A stretch of 20,000 nucleotides of DNA, from positions 1 to 20,000 of the forward strand of contig JAHBMJ010000628.1 of the NCBI GenBank assembly GCA_018398765.1. Reading direction: 5' to 3'. The position numbers and the translations under genes are program-made. Source of the stretch: Chromera velia (taxonomy: Eukaryota > Sar > Chromeraceae). Positions 9,988 to 19,568 of this stretch are shown here, piece by piece; the stretch's first letter is position 1; every line of letters begins with the position of its first letter. Below the pieces are notes generated by a model. That model saw only the letters and a list, made by a program, of their open reading frames with translations, had not been told where the DNA came from and searched no databases.

Positions 9988-10732
9988 AAAATCTTCTGTG
10001 GACAAAAAAACAAAACTTCACTCCGATTTAGAAACAGAAGGACAGCCAGGCACTTGTCAAGCAAGTGAAGCAGCGAGAGAGTGGTTTACATACAGAGACG
10101 AAGAAGAAAAACTTCCCCACGGAGGTTGCATCCTTATCAAGATTTTGTGGACATTATTATTTTGGGATCGGATTCTTCTTGGTGTTTGCTGTGTCTTCTT
10201 GTGCACGTGTGTTCTTGTCATCTGTCTTGATTGAGACAATGAGACCACTGTGTTTGTTGTGACTGACCCAAAATCGCGATGTTTCTCATCCTGCTTGTCC
10301 CAAACGCAGGATCTTTCTTCGCGTCGCTTTGCTGTCTTCAGTCAGCAATGCTGCAAAAAGCCGTGAACCCTCCTTCCAGGACAAGATGGTCTTCAGAAGA
10401 TCAAAGTTTCGACAGTGGACATTGAGCTCATGCATGCGCAAGATCTGAACGTGTGCAACAGTTGATTTTCTGACTGAAAAGGTGCATGCAGCTTTCGGAT
10501 CTTTGCCAGTAATGGCGCTGGAGCTGCATGTGTCGTTTCCTGCTGCGCTATGCATTCGAAGATGTTGCCCATGACACGGTTTTCTGCCCTGTGGGAGGCC
10601 TCACATCGCTCAGAAACTTCAAAAACTGCGCATCCGGCCATGCATCGATCCATGGATCTGCAATTATCTGCATGCAACTGTATACATATATTTTAATAAG
10701 TTATAATACTTAATTTTAGAAGCAGATAATTG

Positions 10733-10798
10733 TATATATATATATATATATATATATACGTACGTACAAAAACAATTATATATATATATATATATATA
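10733..10798. repeat. Two (TA)n tracts around a cgtacgtac core
   Basis: Bases 10733-10758 and 10777-10798 are alternating TA. They are separated by about 18 bases containing cgtacgtac. They sit in the divergent spacer. Confidence 0.95.
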
Positions 10799-10818
10799 AT
10801 TAAAAAAAAACAAAAACA

Positions 10819-10974
10819 TGCATGCATCCAATTAATCGATACATGCATGCAGATAGTCGTTTTTTTTTGCGCTTAATTTTTGGATCTGCATCCATGCCGC
10901 CCCGCGCGCGCATTATCGAGCGCATATATAAAGAGATTATCGAGCGCATGCATGCATGCGTCTGCATGCATGCA
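10819..10974. promoter_or_regulatory. TGCATGCA cluster with TATA-like site and direct repeat
   Basis: TGCATGCA occurs at 10819-10826, 10844-10851, 10949-10956, 10963-10970 and 10967-10974. A 14-bp direct repeat attatcgagcgcat lies at 10912-10925 and 10936-10949 and flanks TATATAAA (about 10925-10932). Plasmodium AP2-EXP is known to recognise TGCATGCA. A promoter role for the PLAC8 gene, whose ATG is about 340 bp downstream, is inferred from position. Confidence 0.5.
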
Positions 10975-11308
10975 TCCGCGGTCAACGAAGAAATCGCGGT
11001 CAGACACTTGAGATCAATTCAACACCTCACACCGCAAGTCTGCACTGTGTGAAGCTGCGAATCCCACAGTATACACAAGCATTTCATATACAGGGAGGTC
11101 GAGGCTGTACAAATTCACGGCTGAGACCGACGGTTGATATATATCAAGAGAAGTTCCGACCTGTCCACTGGGACCCGCTCTGAGTCATCGCGGCCTGCCC
11201 AGCACAGAATCTCGCTGCACCCTTCAGTTGTGCTGCGTCCCTCACACGCCCACAGGTGCCTATGTGAGCCAACCAACTTGATTGTACAGTTACAGTCAAC
11301 TGAAGACA

Positions 11309-12427
11309 ATGCAATTCCAAGACGCGCAGCCAATGAAGACGGCAGAAGAGATCCACGCCACTGCCGACTTCAAGGAGGGCCTCTTCCACTGCCACAGGGA
11401 CTGGAAGTCCTGTCTGTGCGGTTTGTGCGTTCCCTGCGTATTGGCTGCACAGAACAAAGCTGAGGTGGAGGGTTACAGATTCTCATTTTGCGACCTTCTA
11501 GAGGCGACCTTCTGCTTCCCCTGTTTTGTGTCGGCTGTCAGGGCAGCCATCCGAGACCAAAAAGGATACAGGCCCCAGCCCACAACAGACTGTGTGGTTT
11601 CATGTATCTGCTGTCCCTGTGCCGTATGCCAACAGACCCGAGAGTTCCGCCGTCCCTTCACTGCAGACAACCCCGACCTGATGAAACCCGACGAGATTCC
11701 AGAGCAGGAGTCGATGAAGCTTGCACGCCCGATTGCGAGGGTGGGAGATGGGCATGTGTGGCGTCACAGGGGTGAGGAGACCGGTGACGCCCCTGTGTAC
11801 ATATACAGACCCAGCAGGGAGACTAGGACGAGTGGAGAGACGAAGGAGGACGGGTCCTACTTCGTTGTCCGAAAAAAGAATCCTGAGTGGGACACCGTCA
11901 GGTTCTCCGTCATGGAGAAGCACCAGAAAAGAAGAGTCCAGGGAAAGAAGGGGCGGCCCGTATCGATTTTGCCTCTCCCAGCCTCCCCTCCCCGTTCCTC
12001 CATGAAGAAATCAGGCCACACGGCTGTGACCTCCCTGGACAATTCTCTTCAAGACGGCTCCCTTCCTGCCGACACATCTGGATTCATGTACGGCAGGCCG
12101 TCAGTGAATGTGATCGATGCAGAAGCTGTCGAGGCGGGGAGGCACAGGGAGGGCCTGGCAGGTCTCGCTGAGGAGGACGATGATGAAGAGGCCAGCGAGG
12201 TGTGGAACACCAAAATGGACGTCAGCATTTCGCAGCTTCCCTCCTTCACGACGCTGCAGGGCCCGAGGACGCGTCCCGGCAGTGCGGCAACGAATTTGAT
12301 GGACAGTCCGCGGGACCGTGGCAGCATGGCCGCCTCCCATGTGTCCCTGACTGCGATCAATGAGGGGGATGAAGAGCTGGAGAGCGAAAGGGGGGGTGGA
12401 CCCATCAATGCAATGGAGGCTGTATGA
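11309..12427 (+). CDS. PLAC8 family Cys-rich protein with long acidic C-terminal tail (372 aa)
   Basis: The start is the first ATG after an in-frame TGA at 11279; no intron is needed. The N-terminal region, about residues 24-112, is a PLAC8 domain: FHCHRDWKSCLCGLCVPCVL, then CDLLEATFCFPCFVSAVRAA with an IRDQKGY turn, and DCVVSCICCPCAVCQQTREF. The hallmark CxxC/CC clusters and the final CxxCQxxRE signature are all present. Family members (placenta-specific 8 / onzin, plant PCR and FWL proteins) act at membranes in metal transport, growth or organ-size control. The exact role here cannot be inferred. Residues about 113-372 are an unusual tail. They hold basic stretches around HQKRRVQGKKGR, Pro/Ser-rich segments, a DDDEE acidic run (about 291) and a second acidic region near the end (EGDEELESE). 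Most PLAC8 proteins are about 100-200 residues, so the tail is an extension. It faces the RRM gene convergently. Confidence 0.88.
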   Translation: MQFQDAQPMKTAEEIHATADFKEGLFHCHRDWKSCLCGLCVPCVLAAQNKAEVEGYRFSFCDLLEATFCFPCFVSAVRAAIRDQKGYRPQPTTDCVVSCICCPCAVCQQTREFRRPFTADNPDLMKPDEIPEQESMKLARPIARVGDGHVWRHRGEETGDAPVYIYRPSRETRTSGETKEDGSYFVVRKKNPEWDTVRFSVMEKHQKRRVQGKKGRPVSILPLPASPPRSSMKKSGHTAVTSLDNSLQDGSLPADTSGFMYGRPSVNVIDAEAVEAGRHREGLAGLAEEDDDEEASEVWNTKMDVSISQLPSFTTLQGPRTRPGSAATNLMDSPRDRGSMAASHVSLTAINEGDEELESERGGGPINAMEAV

Positions 12428-13776
12428 AGGACAGTGGGAAACGAGAAAGTGATTCGGAATCAAGTTAGGAAACTTTAGAAGAAGTGAGAAGCAAAAGTAA
12501 GTGAGAGAAGGCCTTTGCTCTAAGTGACTCCTGAGTCTCTGTTTCATAAAAGCAAAGAAACCGAAGCACACAAACTTCAGATACTACTAGTACTGCAGAT
12601 ATGAGAATTGAATATGTTTGGCTCTTACACAGGCAGTGGTTTAGGAAACCAGAAATCTATAGTATCATCTGCCACCCAAAGATCCGAGTCTCCGTCAAAT
12701 TTCAAAGTTTACATATTAATAATTCCAGCAATAACTATTACTATGAAACTTATCCAGTAATAGTAAATCTAGCAGTCATTTAAGATTTTAAATTCGTAGT
12801 TGACCTAGCTAGCTAAACTAATGCATCTTAATATCAAAATTTTTTGTATTAGTTAAAATTTGATACTGGCCTCGCAGTCTGGCCAGCAAAATAGCTCTAA
12901 ATTACGGTAGATAAATCGAGGTCGCTTCGAAAAAATTAAGACCAATAGCACGGTCTATTATTATAATTTCAATTTTTAATTAGGTAATTTTCTTTTTAAA
13001 AAATTTTGTTTCCGGTTTTACTTTAATTTTTGCTATAGATAACAGCCTAGAGTTTTTTGTTTTACCCGTACATAATGCCAATCTCAAGAATGACAGCTGC
13101 CCCTGTTTGTACATATCAACCTGGAGAAGTAGGGGGGCTGAAGGCGTGTAGTTCCCTTTTATTTCCTAGTCCATCTTACACACTGACACATGCATTTCCG
13201 ATCAAAAGAAGAACTTGACTGACGCAGAGGGGGGGGCTGTTTTGCTGAGGTTTCTTCCTTCTTTCCCTCCGTCCTCTAGCTCTCCCCTTCCTTGCTTACT
13301 TCCTTTTTTGCGTCTGTTGTGGCTTGGCTCTGTCTGTCACAATGGACCAGGTTTCTGTTAGTTTGTGTGGCTGGACAGACTTTCCGTTTCTCCCTTCCTT
13401 CCTGCCTGCCTGCCTTCAAGTTGAGCCTTTTTCCCCCTCCTCCAGCACAGATTCAGCAGAGTTGTTGACTTGCGGGGCCTGAAATGAGGTTGCAGGCAGG
13501 CAGTCAGGCAGGCAGCTTGAAAATCACCGAGAGGAAGTACCAAGAGAAAGAGTCATGCAGTCACGCTGCAAGTGCTAAGGAAGATGGTGGAAGGTGTGCA
13601 CATTTCAGAGAAAAAGACAGGAGGACGAACAGACCGACGATCCCCCAAAATAACACCACGGCCTCCAAGGAAGAAAGGGGAAGGGAAAAAAAGAATTCCC
13701 TCGTCATCCCTCACCCTCCCACAAACCCGCTTCCCAAACCCCCCCTCCCCCCTGTGGGCTGAGCCTCCCACAATTT
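12428..13776. other. Spacer between convergent genes, no gene seen
   Basis: It should contain the 3' UTRs of the PLAC8 gene (+) and the RRM gene (-). Bases 12780-13060 are very AT-rich; 13200-13480 hold C/T-rich and CCTTC/CTGC runs; 13490-13515 have GGCAGGCAGTCAGGCAG repeats. The open frames here show no motif on either strand. Confidence 0.5.
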
Positions 13777-14291
13777 TTATGGCGAACCACCCAGGGCACC
13801 CTCCCAAGAGGGATGGATGTAGTGACCGCCGTGACTCGTCTCTGATCTCATTACGCCGCCAGTTCTCCGGTCGCATGCCGCACCATTCTCACGACCCTGC
13901 CTGCCAGAAATCTGACGCTCGAGCCTGCCGTCGTCCCCACAATCACACCCGTTCTTGCCGCCCTCCTCCCTGTGGTACCCATACCGGTCGCCACCAACAT
14001 CTGTCCACCTGGGCCTGTACCCGGTGGACCGCCAGCCCCGCCCGTGCCCTCCCAAATGCCCCATGCTCCCCCCACTTTCCTTGTCAGTGACGTTGCGGGT
14101 TCCCCTCCTCTCCTTGGCCTCCTCCACCCAGGTCTCCCCGAAGGAGAAAATGACCGTTTTCCCGGAGCCCTTGTCGAGGAGGGCTTCGAATTCGCTCCTC
14201 GAGGAAAAGCGAACGAAGGCGAATCCCTTGGACCGGCCTGTCTGGTAGACCCTGGGGATGTATACATCTGCATTCATGCGTGCACGCACGC

Positions 14292-14331
<40 letters not shown>

Positions 14332-14650
14332 AGAGAGAGACAGAGAGAGAGAGAGGATTTGCAACCACCAGGCCTGAATTCCCACACCCAAACCCGAACG
14401 GACACATACAGGCACACCCAAACCCGCACACGCACACACACCTATACGCACAGAGAGACACACAGCCAAACCCGAATACAGAGACGCAGGCTCACACACT
14501 CGCGCTCACAGTGTCACGCATACGAACGCATACGATCGATCGGCAGACAGACAGACAGAGAGGCTAGCTGTATGATCTCCTTGACTTCTTTTTTGTTTTC
14601 ACAGACAAGACAGATGCAAGAGCAGACAGAGAGAGAGGCAAATGCAGGTA

Positions 14651-14713
<63 letters not shown>

Positions 14714-16257
14714 CTCATTTACACACAAGAGCACCCGCCTACAGCACTCTCTGACCACCCAGCATCCACCGACTCATGCAGTCTGCCTAGCTCCAACCGA
14801 CCCCTCACAGTCGAACACTCCTTTTCGGAATCCCTCAAGGCCCGGAAAAGATCCTTCTCTGTGATCTTCTCGGGAATGGGCTCGATGCGGACGGTGAAGA
14901 GGTTCCTCACCGGCCCCGGCCCTTTTCTTGTCGTGATCTTGTTGTATTCGTGCTCTGCAGACAGATTAGTTGCATGGGTTTTGATCCTATAATTTTATAC
15001 GTGTGCACGACAACTTGCATGGGAGATTCCAACTTATGCTCTTGCCCCTTAGCTTCTGTCAGTAGGCTTGTCATTTTTTCATCAGAAAAGGAATGCGAAA
15101 TTCAGGTGCATGGGGGAAAGGCGAGAGGTAGGCAAACGACCCTTCTTTGTTCTCTGAACCTCTGAAAGAAAGAGGCCGAGCCAGAGAGACAGAGGAGAGC
15201 TATGGTGATGGAAGGAATGCAGCTAAAACCGGAGAGACGGTGGGCTCATTGCTTTGGGGAAAAAGGAAGGGGACAACCTCATTTCAATGCTGAAAAGGTG
15301 GAAGGGGAAGCAGCAGAGGGCTGTAGAGGTGTAAAAAGGCGTGTTGAAGGCGGAAGGCAAAGCGGGCGAAATCCGTCGTTTCAGAAGGTGGCAAGTGAAA
15401 GGACGTCGGTGTATTCAAGAAAAAGAAACAGCAAAAACATCAAAGAACGCTTAAAACCAGTTGTCTGGCGGGCTGGGCTGGCCTGAGTGGAGGAAAGGGA
15501 TTGACGCGGGGTGAGAGGAGGGGGAAGAAGCAAAAGTCTTAGAGCGAACTGTGAGGGAAGCCAAGAAAGCCAAGGGCTAACCGCTCAGAATTCCCCACAC
15601 AAAAAGGAGCAACGACATTTTATAATTCTCCCAAACACCTTTCCCTCTCTGACGACACATTTCCGGACGTCCGATGGTCGTGCAGTGACTGACTTCGCGG
15701 CTGGTCCTGCCTTTCGAATTCTCCCGCAGAAGGTGGAAGTGCAGGATCAGCAGCCCCGTTGGCCCCCCTTTCCCCATCCATTTCTGTCGAACTCGAGTTT
15801 GCGTGATCCCCGATTTCCCGGCGGACGGTCACCTTCCGCTTGTTGATCTCGAGCCCTCCTTTTTCAAAAGCAGAGAGGAATCGGTCAGCCTCCTCTTCTT
15901 TATCGAAAGAGACAAAGGCGTAACCCCTGTTCCCTTTCGGTTTCCTTCCCCTGTTGCTGGCAGGGAGGCGAACTTTGAAAGGGCCGAAGCCTATCTCGGC
16001 GATCTGCCTGATTATCTGATCCTCCGTGGCCACAAACGGCAGATTTCCGACCCAAACGTCTTTCTGCTTTCGGGCGCCTCTCACTGCCAGTGGAGGTTCA
16101 GCACGGGCGGGCAGATCTGCAGAAGCAGAGGCAAGCAGACAATGGGAGAAGAGGAGAGCAAAGGTGAAAAAATGAAGGATGGCACCAATCCACGGACAGA
16201 CAGTCTGAGAACGACAGCTAGTCATTCAGTCAAGCAAACAAGCAGACAAACAATCAA

Positions 16258-16295
<38 letters not shown>

Positions 16296-17606
16296 ACGTA
16301 CATACATACATCGGCACAAACAGGCAGACTAAATGTTCTTCTTTTTCTCTTTTTCTTCTTTTTTATTTTTTCTTTCGTACACAGACCGACAAACAGAAAC
16401 AACGGAAGGCAAGTACTTGAGCAAAACATACACACATCTTGCATACACACATATATACACACATCCAGACGGACAGAGACAGGCGGACAGTCAGGCAGTC
16501 TGTCAAAGACAAAGCAGCACAGACAGATGAATAGAAAGAGTTTTCACGTACGGACCGGAAGACAGTGTAGTGGTGGTGCTCTCTGTCGTTACAGTCGTGG
16601 AAAATAGGACCACAGTTTGATCTGTACTGGGTTCGGCTTCAGCGGCGCCACCCTCTTCCTCAGAGAGAGGCCCTGGGGGGGGGGGTTTTGCGGGCTGGCA
16701 GGGTTTGTGATCGTGTAGCTCTGCACTCAGCTCCTTCAGCTCACCAAGACCCGCCTCCGTGGGGGCAGGAGGGAGGGAATCTGTGTGCTGGCTGGGTTTC
16801 TGCTCGTGTTTCTCTGCACTCAGCTCCTTCAGCTCGCTGAGATTCGCCTCCGCGGGGGCAGGAGGGAGGGAATCTGTGTGCTGGCTGGGTTTCTGCTCGT
16901 GTTTCTCTGCACTCAGCTCCTTCAGCTCGCCGAGATTCGCCTCCGCGGGGGCAGGAGGGAGGGAATCTGTGTGCTGGCTGGGTTTCTGCTCGTCCTTGCA
17001 TGGGTTGGCTACTATGTGAAATGCGTTGGGGGGGCGAGGGAGGATTCGCACCTCGTCGAGGAGTCTGAGGGTCGCCTGTTGGGGGGGAAGGAGATCCTCA
17101 GAGTCCGAGTCTGAGTTTGACTCAGTCGAGTCGGGTTGGGGAATTTCGCCTTGATCCCCGGTCGAAATGAAGCGTTGCAAGTGTGGGTCCATCGCATGCT
17201 CTGAGTTTTGAGGGGGAGCTTCCGGGAGAGGCCGCTTGGGAGCTAAAATGACTCTCAGGTTTCCACTGGTGTGTGGGACGGTGGGAAGGGGGCTGGGCCG
17301 CAAGACGAGCTCCCTCAGGTTCCTGGAAGTGAGACCCAGTTTTTGGCTACACCTCCTATTTCCCAGAGGAGAAGGTGAAGACTGAAAATCGTTACGGGGG
17401 CGAGGGAGGCCCCGGAGTTGCCAAAGAAGGTCCAAGGTGGACATTGTGGGTGGGGAGAGTGGCATGAGATCCGGATCAACCCAGAGGGAGTCCTCTGCAT
17501 CTCCCAGCGACACAGCACGAGAAAGCTCACAGACCCCTCCCTCAATCAATGCAGGCAACGGCAAAACGGAGGGAGGAGCAGCGTCCCGTCCTCCGATATT
17601 TCCCAT
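13777..17606 (-). CDS. Four-exon gene, two-RRM RNA-binding protein (about 705 aa)
   Basis: The inferred exons are 17606-16556, 16116-15694, 14954-14802 and 14267-13777 (stop TAA). All three introns are phase 1, and the sum is 2118 nt. The start ATG follows an in-frame TAA 6 bases upstream. Exon 1 (residues 1-350) has no known domain. It is Pro/Ser-rich with a DSDSDSE stretch and three 31-residue repeats (206-298). RRM1 lies at about 369-450, with RNP2 VWVGNL (371-376) and RNP1 RGYAFVSF (414-421). RRM2 lies at about 508-590, with RNP2 LFTVRI (510-515) and RNP1 KGFAFVRF (556-563), and is split by intron 3. Its DVYIPR...GFAFVRF run recalls the SRSF2-type RRM of splicing factors. The C-terminus (591-705) is Gly/Arg-rich. 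Family knowledge points to single-stranded RNA binding and a likely role in RNA processing; the exact role is unknown. The exon 2 donor (A|GTCAGT at 15694) is the least certain site. Confidence 0.78.
14284..14354. repeat. Compound (CA)n(GA)n microsatellite beside the exon 4 acceptor
   Basis: About 22 CA units are followed by GA units. In transcript orientation this is (UC)n(UG)n ending about 16 nt before the inferred acceptor (intron last base 14268). Confidence 0.95.
14652..14713. repeat. Second compound (CA)n(GA)n microsatellite in the same intron
   Basis: It has the same CA-then-GA architecture as the tract at 14284-14354 and lies in the inferred intron 14268-14801 of the RRM gene, near its 5' end in transcript orientation. 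Confidence 0.95.
16261..16290. repeat. (CA)n microsatellite in intron 1 of the RRM gene
   Basis: Fifteen CA units, followed by tacacacgtacatacataca, lie within the inferred intron 16117-16555. They read as UG repeats in the transcript. Confidence 0.95.
16713..16991 (-). repeat. Coding minisatellite, three 93-bp units (31 aa each)
   Basis: Residues 206-236, 237-267 and 268-298 of the RRM protein each start EQKPSQHTDSLPPAP and end near LKELSAEKH or LKELSAELH. They differ at a few positions (for example ANLGEL, ANLSEL, AGLGEL). A fourth degenerate start, DHKPCQPAKPPPPGP, follows. The unit is a multiple of 3, so copy-number change would keep the frame. Confidence 0.95.
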
Positions 17607-18563
17607 TTCACTTTAAAGAACTCAATCGGAAGTTCAACAACTGTTGTTTGAACGGTGGTTGAATCGCAGAATCTGCTTCGGTGGAGGTTCTCATGTTCAG
17701 CGTTTAACGTTCAGTGAACAAAACGGCCACTTTGTTTGCAAGCGATCACTGCGTTAAAAGCAGCGGAGAAAGGCGCAGCTGCAGTTTGTTGCAGCTGAAT
17801 TAAGTTAAGGCATATACATGCATGGTTCCATGTATTAATATATATAAACAAGGCAGTGCGCGCGCTTTGCGCGCGGAAGTGAAGAACAAATCCCCCTATG
17901 CACATCCTCCCAGTCACCCCGACCAAACTATAATCTGACCCGGCCCTATATGCGCGTGTGTGAGTATTCGGCCATCCCGGGAACTGAATCACCGTTTTGA
18001 AGTGAGTGTGTTAGGTGTGTTTTAGAGGCGGGGTGGTACGGGCTGTAACGGGTATCTACGGGTATCTATGCTACAAGAGTATCCGTTCTCCTATGCATAG
18101 TATGTTTCACGACTCTTCGTCTCTTGAGAAGAATTTTTTTGGAAAAACTTAGAAAAACTACTACATCATCATGCATGATCAATCATCAACATCTAGTGGA
18201 CGTGTGTATACATATCACAGACCCACGGTATCCGTGTCTACTAGTTAGGTGTTAAGTGTGTTAGGTGTTAGATAGTGTTAGAGTGTGTACATTATCCAGA
18301 ACATATCGGCAATTTAATCGAATATCGATTTTATCACCATAATATACCATAATACACCATAATTTAGGCTATAATTGGAACACAATGCTTCAAGCATCTT
18401 AAAGTGCTAGCTAGAGGCGCATTTTTAACTATTTTTTGTGCACACACAGCTTAAACCCTTCTGACTAGCTTTTAAAGCAGACATTTTCTTATGTTTAAGA
18501 CAATTAAGTCCCTTTTAAGCCCTAGTTTAAGCTACCGGGGGGCAGTCATTTATTATGTTCTCC
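17607..18563. promoter_or_regulatory. Upstream region of the RRM gene, otherwise non-coding
   Basis: It contains a perfect 7-bp hairpin CGCGCGC-TTT-GCGCGCG (17859-17875). Just on the gene side lies an AT-rich TATATATA-like stretch (17836-17848), about 230 bp upstream of the minus-strand ATG. Bases 18000-18300 hold short irregular repeats such as acgggtatct and gtgttaggtgt. No gene was seen. The promoter role is inferred from position only. Confidence 0.35.
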
Positions 18564-18571
18564 TTTCGGGG

Positions 18572-19553
18572 CTAGGCATTGGGTAAAGAAAAAAAAAAGA
18601 AAAAAAATAAGTAATCCAGAGAGATTTTTTTTTTTAAAAAATATTTTATATGATTGAAAGGTTTGGTTCGTACTCAGAGCTACTATCGGTATGCACATAC
18701 CCAGGTGGGGCTTCAGATCAATCAGCTGATTTCGACATATTGTACTGCACCATTGGCCATCGTTTTTCGACTGCAAGGGTGTAGGTTACATCACAGGGGG
18801 CGTACTCAGTTCCCAATAAGGCGTCAGCACTACGGACCCTAGTACGGACCACTACAGCCCACTCCCAGCAGGAGGAAGTCCTCCCTCAGTAGCGACTAGG
18901 GTGCGCCCGCGTAGTTGGTCCAAGTCGTTTCTTATACCATTCTGGGTGATGCTTCGGGTGAAGTACAAAGGTGTCGTCTTTGGCTGAAGATCGTCGGCGC
19001 CCTATGGAGGGTATGAGGTGCGCTTGGGGTCCATGCGTGGCAGGGGCTAAGGGACATCTCAGGGACCTGGAGCTCGTAGATGGCAGCGTAGTAGAGGACT
19101 GCAGTTAGCGGGTTATCGGGGGGGTGGGGAGTGCATGTGACATTGTAGGTGTCTATTGTAGGTGCCGTGAAATGGCGAATAAGGTGCGGAGCGGTAGTAT
19201 ATCCTTCCTTGGGGTTTGCAGTATATCATTACCCTGGGGGGAGGTCAGAGCGGCGTAGGGGTTCAGCGACTACTTCTTTTTGGTGGGGGTGTTTTCTATC
19301 CATGGGTATCAGCCGCCAAGGCGGTTGTTTCTTGGCCAGTCTCTAGCTGTCAAAAATATTGTTAGTCTATTGTCCTATTTCTTACTTTTTGACCTTAAAC
19401 AACACCAAACAACAGTTGTACAATATGCAACACATGAACAACACTTGTGTAACACTCAAACAACAGTTATTTGACTAACAAAGAAAAAAAAAAAAGAAAA
19501 AAAGTAAAGGGTTTTAGGGGATCTTTTTTTTTTTTTCTTTAGCCGATGCCTAG
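18572..19553. mobile_element. 982-bp inverted-repeat element, non-autonomous DNA transposon candidate
   Basis: The left end reads CTAGGCATTGGGTAAAG plus an A run (18572-18598). The reverse complement of the right end (19553 inward) reads CTAGGCATCGGCTAAAG plus an A run. That is about 27 bp with two mismatches. The flanks are tttcgggg (18564-18571) and tttggggg (19554-19561), a candidate 8-bp target duplication with one mismatch. There is no long open frame and no transposase motif inside. The interior is mostly GC-richer sequence of unknown origin plus a CAACA-rich stretch near 19390-19470. An 8-bp duplication is typical of hAT elements, but the terminal bases do not clearly match the hAT consensus. 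Confidence 0.6.
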
Positions 19554-19568
19554 TTTGGGGGATGGCTG

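Larger units (their letters stand above)
9988..11308. promoter_or_regulatory. Divergent intergenic region (head-to-head promoter) between the SHIPPO-type and PLAC8 genes
   Basis: The minus-strand gene starts near 9987 and the plus-strand PLAC8 gene at 11309, so this 1.3 kb must hold both 5' regions. On the minus strand, 10016-9996 is a T-rich tract ending CCACAG, a strong 3' splice site, so part of this region is a 5' intron. A candidate upstream exon piece (10289-10268) ends in G|GTCAGT with a matching phase. A coding-looking minus frame at 10286-10555 is not resolved. The right half holds TA repeats and the TGCATGCA cluster. Confidence 0.6.

Noticed and set aside
13851-14273. 140-aa minus-strand frame overlapping RRM exon 4
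   Set aside because: It is a shifted shadow of the exon; the other frame carries KGFAFVRF and the matching splice phase.
13972-14754. 260-aa + strand open frame
   Set aside because: It is antisense to RRM exon 4 and runs through CA and GA microsatellites, giving HTHTHT and ERERER runs; this is a compositional artefact.
16713-16991. CRISPR-like array
   Set aside because: The units are contiguous tandem copies with no unique spacers, in frame within a eukaryotic coding exon.
18000-18300. Telomere-like repeats (gttaggt, acgggtatct)
   Set aside because: The repeats are irregular and few, without a constant unit; not a telomeric array.
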